Assembly (NCBI GenBank): GCA_021820965.1
Contig: JAKACZ010000001.1
Span: 62,001-126,000, forward strand
Direction of reading: 5' to 3'
Source of the DNA: Bacillota bacterium
GTDB lineage: Bacteria > Bacillota > Sulfobacillia > Sulfobacillales > Sulfobacillaceae
Length of the DNA stretch: 64,000 bases
Part shown: positions 32,096 through 41,498 of the stretch, piece by piece
Layout of the letters: every line of letters starts with the position of its first letter
Position numbering within the stretch: the first letter of the stretch is position 1
Program-made: the position numbers and the translations under genes
Notes under the pieces: model-generated
What the model saw: only the letters and a program-made list of their open reading frames with translations
Told to the model about the DNA's origin: nothing
The model's database searches: none

Positions 32096-34896
32096 AATTT
32101 CTTCACCTCGTTGTTATGTTCTTTCAACGCGGTAACCACTTCAGGATACCGCCTTTGAATAGTGGTGCGAGCGACTTCAACACGCTGGCTAAATGCGACC
32201 ATGGTGACAGGTCTCCCTTCAGAACCGACCCGCGCGAGTTCCTGCTGCACCGCCTCACGCTGCACCCGATTCTGTTCCTCTTCGAAGGCTCGTACCTTGT
32301 CGACCCATTCGGGATGATGGTCGTAAATCGCATCCCGCGCGATTCCTGCTCGATGGGCCAAGTTAACCACCGTAATGGGTTCTCCAGCCTCAGCCAACGA
32401 TTGCCACGCCTGCCTAAGGATCTGGTTCATATCTTCCTGAGCTTGTTGCGCCGCCGCTTGCCGTGCTCGGTTAGCCCGGCCCGCCCATTGGGGGAAATCC
32501 CGTTTTAGTGTATCGGGGTTGACATGCGCTTCGTGGGCTAACCGATTCATCGAAAACGGCTCGCCCTGAGCCTCTAGGAAGTCCCACGCTCCCTCTAATT
32601 GAGCGTTGAGCCGAACCAAGCGATTTCGCTTGCGCTGCTCGGCGCGGTCGACGAGTGCGCGACGCCTGTACTCCCGACTTTCGGCTTTCCGTCGTTCCAT
32701 ACCCTGCTCCCACCGCGCACGGACACGAGCACCCCAAGCCGGAAAATCATTGTAGAACACGTTTCGATCGACCCCAGCGCGTTTGGCAAACTCTGACACT
32801 GTGGGATAGATGTCTCCAGCGACGACCTGCGCCCAAGCGTCCTCAATTTGTTGATAGAGGGCCTCCTCATCCACGGTTAGGCGAAACCGCTTGCGACTGC
32901 GCACAGCCGGTTTGTAACCGGTGTCGGCCACGTCACGTGACCATCCGGCTTTCCGGAGGGTTGCCAGCTCGCGCACGACGTCGGGAAAGGCCGTGGCCAG
33001 ATAGCCTGGAGATACACCTGCTCGTTGTGCAAACGCCCTGTTTGTGGGAACCGTCCGGCTGTCTCGGACCTGCGCCATTTCCCGAACAATTCGCTCCGCG
33101 GCCAAATCCGTGTATTTTTTATACCGGACGTTGATAGGCTGCTTTGGACCCATAGCGCGCTGCCTGGGCCGACCGAACCCCGGACGGTGACCACGTAGTG
33201 TTAGCCGGGGACGCCGTTTTTCCACCATCGTCGGAGTTGAAGGTGAGGTTGCAGGGCGCTCGGAAGCCTGTCCCTGCAGCAACCCCACAATCCTCTCGTA
33301 TTGAACCCGCGCCGCCTGCACGTTCGCGATAAACGGGCTCGGGGTATTGTCGTGCAACCACAGCTCAGCCTGTCGTTCCAACGTGGCCAAGTCTTCCTGC
33401 ATCTGCGACACACCGCGGGGCAACAACACGGCTTCGTCGCAGGCTTGGCGTTGCAGTCCTCGCCAGCACAATTCAGGTTGGTTGCATGGCCCGCGCTTCT
33501 GGTCATGGGTGCAAAACCCGTATGGCGTGACCTGAAGGTAGAGTCCTTCTTCTTTCAGCATCTTTAGTCGACCATCGGTAATCGCACCCACCAACACCCG
33601 GTCTGGATCCAACAGCGCCTGTGCGACCTTGCCGCCTGCCACCGTTTCCACGTCCAACGCCTGTTGGAGTTCCTGGATGTCTCGGTCACGCCCATGGGTG
33701 TAGACCCCGGTCATGTTGCCTCGATGGAGCAGCTGCTCTACCACCGTGCCGAAACCGGCGCCCCCCAGATAGAGGCGGGTGGCCAAGGTGTGCCGACTTT
33801 GATGCGGATTAATGGTGTAATAATATCCCTGATAGCGAATCTCATGACGATGAATGAAACCAGGGCGTAGGACGTTGCCCTCGGCGTCATGCCGTCCGTT
33901 AAGCCACACCGTAAAGGCTTTCGCTGAAATCGGACGCACCGTACCACCACCCATTGCGCCGCCCTTCGATTGAGTCGGAAAAACGTAGTCTAGTTCTTGG
34001 GCCTCTTGAGCCAGCGTGTCTGTGACGGCGAGTGCCACGTCCAACGCCTCCTGCACCAGTTCGGCCAGCGATTGGGGAACGAATCGCTCCTGCACACCTT
34101 GATGGGTCTTGGTCTCCCTAAAACTGATCCAAAGACCCGGCGCCTCGCCGTCACGTGCTAACCGATATGGCTTGCCATGCTCGCTTGTGATTCGAGGCAT
34201 CAGCAGGATTTGAGAAATGCGGAGCGACGTAGCGGCCATGATACGCAGGACCTGCAGGTACAGCAGCTCGGACGCTCTGGGATGCCGCGCACGCGGATTC
34301 GCCCAGCGGGTCCAGAGTTCCGTGTGCCGCCGGCTGGCCGCGGACAGGAGTTGTTCCATAACGGTGGTGGGGATGACCGACTCATCGCGTGAATCGGCTG
34401 CGCCCGTAAATCGCGGTTTGGTGGCGTATCGACGGGGTCGGAAATGATGGGCGACGTTGTATTGTTGCCGTAGCCAGTGGCCGAACTGGTCGGCTTCGCA
34501 TGCCTGACGATGCGCATTCCCCGGAGACGTGTCTTGCCGGAGATACTGCACAAAACCGTCAGCTGCACCTCGGTCGAGATCGGCCAGTTGGCGGATGTCG
34601 GGTCGTTCCTGCCGCACGAAATGCCCCAGTTTTCGCAACATCACCAGACGTTCTTGCAACCAAGATAGACTAAAGTCCTGGGCGAGCCATCCCCAGGATA
34701 CATATGCTTTTGCGGGCATTTTCAGCCATGCGGGCAGATCGGCGAAATTGAGTCGATCACCGCCCGGCGACGTCGCAATCCGCTTCGCTTGCGGTGGCCA
34801 CTGCCACACATCGTCGGTATAGCGAAATTTCGCCCCCGGATACGGAGCCTGGCCGGTCTGGAAAGCTTCGGGACTTACCATGACGAGCGCCGACAT
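32092..34896 (-). CDS. Tyrosine recombinase (TnpB-like) with five C-terminal HTH repeats
   Basis: 934 residues. Residues 1-430 are a tyrosine recombinase: Arg225 (TSLRISQ), Lys263, His365/Arg368 (HQSRHT), His391 and Tyr399 (TGVYTH). Residues 455-490 carry a Cys cluster (Cys462, 471, 477, 486; GFCTHDQKRGPC), as in Tn554-type TnpB. Residues 595-926 hold five units of about 50-60 residues, each with a helix-turn-helix and an FP.W/YPEV-like turn (about 597-645, 677-728, 765-808, 824-868, 878-921). TnpB proteins normally stop soon after the Cys cluster, so the repeat array is an extra. The gene starts 2 bases after recombinase 2. Confidence 0.85.
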   Translation of the reverse strand: MSALVMVSPEAFQTGQAPYPGAKFRYTDDVWQWPPQAKRIATSPGGDRLNFADLPAWLKMPAKAYVSWGWLAQDFSLSWLQERLVMLRKLGHFVRQERPDIRQLADLDRGAADGFVQYLRQDTSPGNAHRQACEADQFGHWLRQQYNVAHHFRPRRYATKPRFTGAADSRDESVIPTTVMEQLLSAASRRHTELWTRWANPRARHPRASELLYLQVLRIMAATSLRISQILLMPRITSEHGKPYRLARDGEAPGLWISFRETKTHQGVQERFVPQSLAELVQEALDVALAVTDTLAQEAQELDYVFPTQSKGGAMGGGTVRPISAKAFTVWLNGRHDAEGNVLRPGFIHRHEIRYQGYYYTINPHQSRHTLATRLYLGGAGFGTVVEQLLHRGNMTGVYTHGRDRDIQELQQALDVETVAGGKVAQALLDPDRVLVGAITDGRLKMLKEEGLYLQVTPYGFCTHDQKRGPCNQPELCWRGLQRQACDEAVLLPRGVSQMQEDLATLERQAELWLHDNTPSPFIANVQAARVQYERIVGLLQGQASERPATSPSTPTMVEKRRPRLTLRGHRPGFGRPRQRAMGPKQPINVRYKKYTDLAAERIVREMAQVRDSRTVPTNRAFAQRAGVSPGYLATAFPDVVRELATLRKAGWSRDVADTGYKPAVRSRKRFRLTVDEEALYQQIEDAWAQVVAGDIYPTVSEFAKRAGVDRNVFYNDFPAWGARVRARWEQGMERRKAESREYRRRALVDRAEQRKRNRLVRLNAQLEGAWDFLEAQGEPFSMNRLAHEAHVNPDTLKRDFPQWAGRANRARQAAAQQAQEDMNQILRQAWQSLAEAGEPITVVNLAHRAGIARDAIYDHHPEWVDKVRAFEEEQNRVQREAVQQELARVGSEGRPVTMVAFSQRVEVARTTIQRRYPEVVTALKEHNNEVKKF

Positions 34897-34898
34897 TG

Positions 34899-36428
34899 TC
34901 AGTTCTTCACCTCCTGGGCAAGCCGCCGGTGGATGTTCTGAATGTGCGCGTCCAGCATCCCCGCCCGGTGCATGTGATTTTCGTACATGCGAATTTGGCC
35001 CGCTTCCTGGGCCTTTTTGGCCAACGACACGAAGAGGTCACGTTCGTTGATAAAGTTCTCAATCTTGGATGCCATAGGGATCAATTTAGGGCAGTTGCCG
35101 CAATGGATGGCGAGATTGCAATCCCCTTCGCGCTCCGTATCGCGGGAACATGCGCCGTATGGAGTGGAATGGTTGGGATTGCGCTGTAATGTTTCCGCCA
35201 CATCCACCGGCGATTCAGTGACAGGGTCAGAAATTGCGGGTTCATTCCAAGCGATGGCCAAACGATTGGCATAGTAGCCGAGGGCGCGCGCAACATTGTT
35301 AGACAGAGTCTTCTTGCCTTGCCGGATGTAGTACACGCGGGTGGTGTGGAAACTCCTGTGGCGCATCGTCATCTGAACCAAGGTGCGGTCTTGCGTGCCG
35401 GACGCCAGAATGGACCCCAGCGTTTTGCGGCCATCTGCCAGCAACGCATCAGGACGTGCGACCGGATACTGATCCGCGTACTTCAGCAAGAGCTTCCTCA
35501 GCCGTTTATTGAGATGGCGGCTGCCGATGGGGCGCGGACGGGGATACGGTTCGACAAACAGTCGCGCGGTTCCCAGCTCTACGCGCACGGGGGCTCCCCA
35601 TATGACGACCGCGTTCAGCAACGTCATGGCCGGAGGGCTTGGATCAATATATTGGTGCTCCTTGTTAGGGGCATGAAGATGGAGACGATTGTTTTCGAAG
35701 TCGACATCATCTGCGTTCAAAGCATTAATTTCTTCTGGGCGGACGGTTTCCTCCCAGCATAAGTACGCGCCAGTGACCGCCAGCAAATCCCCGAGCGGGG
35801 GCGAGGACGGACTCCGATGGGGATCTTTGAACCATCGCCGCCAAGCCCACCACTCTTCCTTGAGGATGCCAATCAGGTGCTCCCGTTCTTGTGAGGTCCA
35901 AGCCCGGCGGGCGGCCCGCTGAGACGCAAAGAGGTTGCCATCTCGAAAGTGTCGCCGTAACACATGAGCGAGAGTCTCCACATGACCGAAATGGATGCCG
36001 GTTTGCCCTTCCAGAGCTGCCAACTCTAAACCAATCTTAAGCGCTACAAGGTATCCGTGGCGCGTATTCAGGCTTAGGGGCACTCCCTGAGGATTGCAGC
36101 GGGTCGCTAGCCAAGCGGCGAACGCTCCCCACTCTGTTTCCGTCCACAACGCAAAGTCAGCGTCACGGCCAGCGAGATAGTCATTCAGGTACTTCAAACC
36201 GTTGTAGAGCAGCATGAACAAGCGACCCCGGCGGTGAACCGCCACCAGGCGGGCGAGGACGAGTGATCGTCGTCGCACCTGTTCCGAGAAGCATCCGAAG
36301 TCGTATCTGTCGCGCCTTCGTCGAACGTCCCCCGCACTATACGTGTGGATCGTCCAGACTAAACCCCGGATCCGTATCGGAATTCCGTCCGGATTGTAGA
36401 GCGTTTCTTGGGTGCTGGTCGGGCTCAT
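34899..36428 (-). CDS. Second tyrosine recombinase of the trio
   Basis: 509 residues. The recombinase core has Arg230 (ETVRPEEIN), Lys256 (APNKEH), Arg334, His357 (MRHRSF) and Tyr366/367 (RVYYI). The first His of the HxxR box is replaced (ADGRKT at 331-336), so its chemistry may be altered or it may act as a partner subunit. A C-terminal Cys cluster (Cys427, 437, 443, 446) matches that of the TnpB-like protein. It overlaps recombinase 1 by 92 bases and begins at an ATG behind GGGGGA. Confidence 0.85.
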   Translation of the reverse strand: MSPTSTQETLYNPDGIPIRIRGLVWTIHTYSAGDVRRRRDRYDFGCFSEQVRRRSLVLARLVAVHRRGRLFMLLYNGLKYLNDYLAGRDADFALWTETEWGAFAAWLATRCNPQGVPLSLNTRHGYLVALKIGLELAALEGQTGIHFGHVETLAHVLRRHFRDGNLFASQRAARRAWTSQEREHLIGILKEEWWAWRRWFKDPHRSPSSPPLGDLLAVTGAYLCWEETVRPEEINALNADDVDFENNRLHLHAPNKEHQYIDPSPPAMTLLNAVVIWGAPVRVELGTARLFVEPYPRPRPIGSRHLNKRLRKLLLKYADQYPVARPDALLADGRKTLGSILASGTQDRTLVQMTMRHRSFHTTRVYYIRQGKKTLSNNVARALGYYANRLAIAWNEPAISDPVTESPVDVAETLQRNPNHSTPYGACSRDTEREGDCNLAIHCGNCPKLIPMASKIENFINERDLFVSLAKKAQEAGQIRMYENHMHRAGMLDAHIQNIHRRLAQEVKN

Positions 36429-37710
36429 TCAAAGTCCCCCAATCTTCCGTGGACTGACTGCTTCCTTCTCCATTCAGGAAAGCGGCATCGATCGCTTTCC
36501 GGCGCCGTTTGGTCGACACATGCTGATATGCCACCGTGGTGTTGTAATCTTTGTGGCCAAGCTGTTGTTGGATGGCCCGGTCCTCCACCTCGCGATCAGC
36601 CAGAAATGTCGCATGCGTGTGGCGCATCAGGTGCGGGTGAAGCCACTTGTCGATTCCCGCACCTCCCTCGGAGACCGGAAGGTTCATGAGCTCGAACAGG
36701 TGCTCGATGGCATATGGGGTGATTGCCCGTCCCATGCGTGCCGGCGAATGCAAGCAAAATATCCGGTTGTGGCCGTATTCGAGGGCCCTTTCCGGCCGGT
36801 ACAGAGCCACATATTGGTTAAGGAGCGCACTCGCATCGTGACTCAATACCACTTGGCGCTCGCCCGTTTTCACTAGTGCGGCGAGGTGAAGGCTGCCTGA
36901 CTGGGCGAGTTCATACTCGGCGGGATCATAGGGCACCGTGACCGTGCGGGATTCGGAGTCCCAGCCATCAATGCGCAGGGCACAGAGTTCGCGTTTTCGC
37001 ACCCCCGTCGCAAAATACACCTCAAAAATGGCCCGATTGCGGATGCGCAGATCAGGGTGGCAAGACCACCGCTGGTCGATCCACTCCCGGATGGCTTGGA
37101 CTTGAGACGACGTCAAATACTTGGGAACCTGTTTCTTGGCTTTGGGAATCAGTTTGGCGCGTATGCGATCGACGTCCTCAAACGAAATACCTGCCAGCAA
37201 TCCATGTCGCTTACGACGAGATCGGGTACTTCTTGGGCCAAACAGCGGTTCATCGCTTTGCTCGTCTTTGACCCATTCCAGGAAGCGAATGACGGTGGCC
37301 AGAGACTGTCGGTTAGTGCTGGCCGCCCGTCGAGTTCCAGTTTCGGTCTCGTTGTGGATCCCCACATTAAGAGCTGCCCGAAACTCAAACATTTGGCTGC
37401 GGGTGAGGGCCGTCGTCCCATTTGATCCGTCGAGGCTAATGCCGTGAACCTCCATCCACTGAAAGAACGGCACCAAGTGATGCCCATACGCCGCCACGCT
37501 ATTAGGGCTGCCGTCCTGGAATTTCATCCATAGCCAGTGATTCGGCAAATACAAGGGAACGCCGTCCTGACAGATTCCCCTGAAGCGAAATACACGGTGG
37601 GCTTCCTCAAATCTCATCCATTCCAGTGTCATCATGATGCGCCACGACACCCCGTCCGTCTCACCATGCACGTCACGTGTATACACAAACCTCCCATTGA
37701 ATCTTTGCAA
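36337..37710 (-). CDS. First tyrosine recombinase of the trio (TnpA-like)
   Basis: Up to 457 residues. The full catalytic set is present: Arg238 (TGVRKRE), Lys281 (KTGERQ), His360/Arg363 (HPHLMRHT), His386 (LGHKDY) and Tyr395 (TTVAYQH). It is homologous to the remnants at 18721-19468 and 27522-28529, which begin near its residue 27, so the true start may be the ATGs at 37635/37632 rather than the TTG at 37710. The C-terminal 45 residues overlap the next gene. It should nick and rejoin element ends together with the two downstream recombinases. Confidence 0.88.
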   Translation of the reverse strand: MQRFNGRFVYTRDVHGETDGVSWRIMMTLEWMRFEEAHRVFRFRGICQDGVPLYLPNHWLWMKFQDGSPNSVAAYGHHLVPFFQWMEVHGISLDGSNGTTALTRSQMFEFRAALNVGIHNETETGTRRAASTNRQSLATVIRFLEWVKDEQSDEPLFGPRSTRSRRKRHGLLAGISFEDVDRIRAKLIPKAKKQVPKYLTSSQVQAIREWIDQRWSCHPDLRIRNRAIFEVYFATGVRKRELCALRIDGWDSESRTVTVPYDPAEYELAQSGSLHLAALVKTGERQVVLSHDASALLNQYVALYRPERALEYGHNRIFCLHSPARMGRAITPYAIEHLFELMNLPVSEGGAGIDKWLHPHLMRHTHATFLADREVEDRAIQQQLGHKDYNTTVAYQHVSTKRRRKAIDAAFLNGEGSSQSTEDWGTLNEPDQHPRNALQSGRNSDTDPGFSLDDPHV

Positions 37711-37754
37711 TCATTACACCGGATCTTAAGTCCTCCTCGATCCGATCTCAAAAT

Positions 37755-37796
37755 AATAAGCGAAGAATATGTGAGTACACATACTCCCCGCTTATT
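37755..37796. repeat. Nested inverted repeat at the element's nrdJ-side end
   Basis: Outer arms AATAAGCG/CGCTTATT and inner arms TATGTG/CACATA around AGTA. It lies between the first recombinase and nrdJ, in the same position as the inverted repeats upstream of the two remnants. A second hairpin, GGGTTA/TAACCC, is at about 37807-37824. Either could also serve as the nrdJ terminator, though neither has a T run. Confidence 0.55.
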
Positions 37797-37848
37797 GATT
37801 CACAAGGGTTACACAATTAACCCAGGGATCTAAATCATGCCACCCGAA

Positions 37849-40800
37849 TCAACACTTCGAATAACCGCAGGCTGTACAGTGCTGACATGCTTCTTCGTAA
37901 ATGAGGCTAGGCGCATCACACTGCGGACACAGGTCGTACGTAGGCGTTGGCTCGCGGCGCGTATTCCCGGCTCCCGATACCGTCTGCGGCTCGGCCACCG
38001 TGGGCGTCATGTTCCCCTTGCCCTGATTGAGGTGCCCCTCCAACAGCTTGCCAATACCGTCAACTACGCTTAGCACGCGGCCTGCTCCAAACCCCATTTG
38101 ATTGGCGCCTCCAATGCCCTTGAGCTGATCAGCCACCAGTTCGAGTCGGCGTCTGGCGGTCAGGTTCCCATTGGAGCGGAGGTAAAGACTAATGATCCGC
38201 CCCAGCGCTTCCATGAAAGACTGCACCTCGGATCCGGCGCGGCCTAATAGCATGAAGACCTCGAACGGGCTTCCATCGACTTCGTTGATAACGACGCGAG
38301 CGGTACCGGCTGGTGTTTCCTTACGATAGGTCCGGCCGTTGACTTGTGCCGGTAGTGGGTAGACTTCAACCTCCACTCCGGTGTCGACGTGATCTCCTGT
38401 CGATGCTGCCGTCTCACTAGTCTTGTTGCTAGTGTTCAAATGTAGCACCTGCTCTTGCCGACTCTGATCGCGGTAGATGGTAACGCCTTTGCAACCTAGA
38501 TCATAGGCCAGTTCATACAGCTTTGCGGTATCCTCCACCGTATACGTGCTCGGCGCATTGGCCGTCTTGGATATGCTGGAGTCGGTCCAGCGCTGGATGG
38601 CCGCTTGAACGTAAACATGCTCTTCCGGCGTAAGATCCATTGCCCCGACGAAGTAGTTCGGCAACGGCTCTCCGGGATGCTCGTCGAGCCACTCTTGGGC
38701 CACCTCGACATACTGCTCGTCAAATCCCAGCCGAGACTGGCGATAGTAAGTCAGCGCATAAAACGGCTCAATCCCCGTACTGGTGCCGACCATAGACCCT
38801 ACGGTCCCGGTGGGTGCTTGGGTCAAAATGGTAACATTGCGTGTGCCGTGTTGCCGCACCTGGTCGCGCACGGATTCCGGCAACCGCTGCATGAATCCGC
38901 TCTGAAGATACTTCTCTGCATCGAAGGCCGGAAACGATCCTTTTTCCTTGGCCAACTCCACATCGTACAAGTACCCCTCGGTCGCAATAAACTCATACAG
39001 CTTGTCGATGAACTCGATGGACTCAGGACTGCCATAGCGCACGCCCAGACGAATCAGCAGTTCACCCAGTCCCATGGTACCCAGCCCGATCCGGCGTTCC
39101 TTTTGCTGGTTTTGATAGTTCTCGTCGAAGAAATACGGAGTGGCATCGACAATATCATCAAGAAACCGGATGCCTGTGCGCACTGTCGCTCGCAGTCCGC
39201 CCCAGTCGACGTCCTGGGTATCTTCGTCATAGAATGCAGCTAGGTTGACGTGGCCGAGCGTGCACACACCCCATGCCGGCAAAGGTTGTTCGGCGCAATC
39301 GAACGACAGGTAGCCGTTGGTAACCCAGGTCAACGTCTCTGGCTCGTGTACGTCGTACACTTCTTCCTCGCGGCCTGTGTCCTCCACACCGGTGACCGAT
39401 GCTGTCCAGGTGCCGTCAATGAAATGCTCGTTCGTCGCGGCATCTTCGAGCCAACGAGACTTTTCGGGATGAGTGAGACCGACTTCGTCCCGGAAACGTT
39501 CCATGCCCTCGTTCATCACAACCACGTCGTATAGTTCGTCAACGTCCACATCTCGCTGGCTATGATAAATGCGTCCCTGTATACCAAACTGCAGCAGAAT
39601 GCTGCGAGCCTGCTGGGCTAGTTCATGAGAGGTGGTCTGAAACCGAAGCATGGGGTTATCCTGATTGAGCAGGACACTGCCAGTTGTTGAAAACAGCCCA
39701 TCCAGTAATCCCGCCAGAAACTCACGATCCAACGCCATCAGCGAGTCCGGGATAGTCTTTTGGAGGGACCTCACATTCGGGGGCAACCCAATCTTGGCTA
39801 AGAGGGCAGCCAGTCCATAAGACTCCAGGGCGATGGCCCGATGGACCACCACCGTATTGCCGGCGGGGATCTCCTCTTCCCGCAGCGTTCGATGGGTGGG
39901 AATCCCCATGTTCTCGACCGTCTGTGCGAACATCTCGAGCCAGGCGTCCTCATGCGGTCCAAAGCTCATCCTCCACTGATCGCTGCGGCTATTGCTGTTG
40001 GCTACCTTGCGCAGCGTGCCGCCCCCGAGCACAGAGCCGACCAGGAATCCTATGTGTCGGTCGTAGTAACTACCCAGCTTCAACCCGTGGCTTTGCCCGT
40101 AGTGGAGCGCCTCGTCCGGAAGCCGCCGTCGCTCTCCGAACGACTCGTTGGCCATCACCAGCACTTTATCTCCCACCGAAAGTTCAGCCGCCTCAACCCA
40201 TTCGTGCTTCGTTCCACGGATTACCTTCAACTTGTGGTCCTTGGTGCAGTCCAACACGCCGCCATCCGAGAAACTTACGCGATAGATGCGCTGCACCCCG
40301 TTGTTATATACCTTGTCAATCCGCTTGAGCCCCTGCGGAGTGCGAACCTTCATACCAGCCCGCAAGTCTCGCGCCTTGACATATCCACTCTCTGTCGCGA
40401 CCAGGGTATCGCCGACTACACACGGGTTTGTGCTGATCAGCGGATTGAAATACCAACTGTTGGAATCCTTCTCATGCCGCTCATCGAAGACAATGCCGGG
40501 TTCGGCGGCCTGCCAGGCACCCTCGATGATGGCGCGCCACAGCTTTTGCGCCTTGACGGTTTCATAGTGGACAACCGGCTTTCCATGTGCGCGCCAGGTT
40601 TCCATGTTCCCGTCCCAAAGCTCGTCATAGTCGGGGTCGGCGGTGTCGGGAAACACGAGTTCCCAATCCCCATCTTTCTTAACCGCCTCCATGAACCGAT
40701 CGGAGATGCGCACGCTGATATTGGCGTTCTCAACCATGCCCGGCGTCTTTTTCACATCGATGAAGCGCCACACATCGGGATGCCAGTCCTCGATTTGGAG

Positions 40801-41481
40801 CATGAGGGCTCCTCGCCGCGACCCTCCCTGTTCCACCAAGCCCGTCGCTCGAGAGAACAGGTCCATCCACGACACAGCACCCGATGACCGTCCGTTGACA
40901 CCGCGAACAATCGCTCGCTGCGGGCGCAGCGACGAAATATTGATACCAACTCCGCCGCCACGACTCATAATTTCAATCATTTGGCCCAAGGTCTCGACAA
41001 TGCCTTGCCGACTGTCTTGGGGAGACGGAATGACGTAGCAGTTAAAGAATGTGAGATTTTGACCGGTACCCGCGCCAGCCCAAATGCGCCCACCCGGAAC
41101 GAAACGGAAGCCCGCAATTTCCTGCGCGAAGCTGGCTTCGACATCTTCTCGGACATTCGGCTTTTCCACCGAAGCTACGCCCTTGGCAATGCGTCGCGCT
41201 ACATCCTCAACGGTCGTTTCTAACGGCCGGTCACAATCATTGTGACGCCGTTCGATGATTTCGCCTTTCTGTGGGCCGGTAATGAGCTCAATAGAAAGAT
41301 AGCCGCTATCTAAGAGTGCTTTGACAACCCCGACGTCTTTCTTCGGCCATTTAGGATGCGGTTCAACCAGCGCAATCACCAAATCCCCCACCTGAAACCC
41401 TCGGTTGGGATCTTTCATGGTGTACCGGTCGAGAAATATTTTCCAGCTCAGCTCGGACTTAAACCCGGTCTTCAATTCCAT
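37849..41481 (-). CDS. nrdJ: B12-dependent (class II) ribonucleotide reductase with intein
   Basis: 1210 residues before splicing, about 835 after. It makes deoxyribonucleotides with adenosylcobalamin. Active-site residues on the extein are Asn352, Cys729 (the thiyl-radical Cys, first residue after the intein), Glu731 (CAEQPLP) and the redox pair Cys148 (FNCYV) and Cys740 (WGVC). Later segments carry the PTGTVGSMVGTSTGIEPFY loop and the C-terminal zinc-ribbon CPQC...CQHCTACGYSKC, which relays electrons. The start ATG follows AGGAGGAG. nrdR lies 17 bases upstream and presumably represses it. Confidence 0.95.
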   Translation of the reverse strand: MELKTGFKSELSWKIFLDRYTMKDPNRGFQVGDLVIALVEPHPKWPKKDVGVVKALLDSGYLSIELITGPQKGEIIERRHNDCDRPLETTVEDVARRIAKGVASVEKPNVREDVEASFAQEIAGFRFVPGGRIWAGAGTGQNLTFFNCYVIPSPQDSRQGIVETLGQMIEIMSRGGGVGINISSLRPQRAIVRGVNGRSSGAVSWMDLFSRATGLVEQGGSRRGALMLQIEDWHPDVWRFIDVKKTPGMVENANISVRISDRFMEAVKKDGDWELVFPDTADPDYDELWDGNMETWRAHGKPVVHYETVKAQKLWRAIIEGAWQAAEPGIVFDERHEKDSNSWYFNPLISTNPCVVGDTLVATESGYVKARDLRAGMKVRTPQGLKRIDKVYNNGVQRIYRVSFSDGGVLDCTKDHKLKVIRGTKHEWVEAAELSVGDKVLVMANESFGERRRLPDEALHYGQSHGLKLGSYYDRHIGFLVGSVLGGGTLRKVANSNSRSDQWRMSFGPHEDAWLEMFAQTVENMGIPTHRTLREEEIPAGNTVVVHRAIALESYGLAALLAKIGLPPNVRSLQKTIPDSLMALDREFLAGLLDGLFSTTGSVLLNQDNPMLRFQTTSHELAQQARSILLQFGIQGRIYHSQRDVDVDELYDVVVMNEGMERFRDEVGLTHPEKSRWLEDAATNEHFIDGTWTASVTGVEDTGREEEVYDVHEPETLTWVTNGYLSFDCAEQPLPAWGVCTLGHVNLAAFYDEDTQDVDWGGLRATVRTGIRFLDDIVDATPYFFDENYQNQQKERRIGLGTMGLGELLIRLGVRYGSPESIEFIDKLYEFIATEGYLYDVELAKEKGSFPAFDAEKYLQSGFMQRLPESVRDQVRQHGTRNVTILTQAPTGTVGSMVGTSTGIEPFYALTYYRQSRLGFDEQYVEVAQEWLDEHPGEPLPNYFVGAMDLTPEEHVYVQAAIQRWTDSSISKTANAPSTYTVEDTAKLYELAYDLGCKGVTIYRDQSRQEQVLHLNTSNKTSETAASTGDHVDTGVEVEVYPLPAQVNGRTYRKETPAGTARVVINEVDGSPFEVFMLLGRAGSEVQSFMEALGRIISLYLRSNGNLTARRRLELVADQLKGIGGANQMGFGAGRVLSVVDGIGKLLEGHLNQGKGNMTPTVAEPQTVSGAGNTRREPTPTYDLCPQCDAPSLIYEEACQHCTACGYSKC
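39298..40422 (-). mobile_element. Intein in NrdJ with degenerate homing endonuclease
   Basis: 375 residues, Cys354 to Asp728. The N-terminal splicing block is CVVGDTLVATESGYVKARDL; block B is DCTKDHKLKV (residues 411-420); the C-terminal blocks are EVYDVHEPETLTWV and TNGYLSFD before Cys+1. The last residue is Asp instead of Asn and the one before it Phe instead of His. The LAGLIDADG motifs are degraded: GFLVGSVLGGG (478-488) lacks the acidic residue, and FLAGLLDGLFSTTG (588-601) has an altered end. It interrupts the NP|CAEQ active-site loop, so the enzyme needs splicing to work. Confidence 0.9.
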
Positions 41482-41498
41482 CCTGGCAGTTCTCCTCC

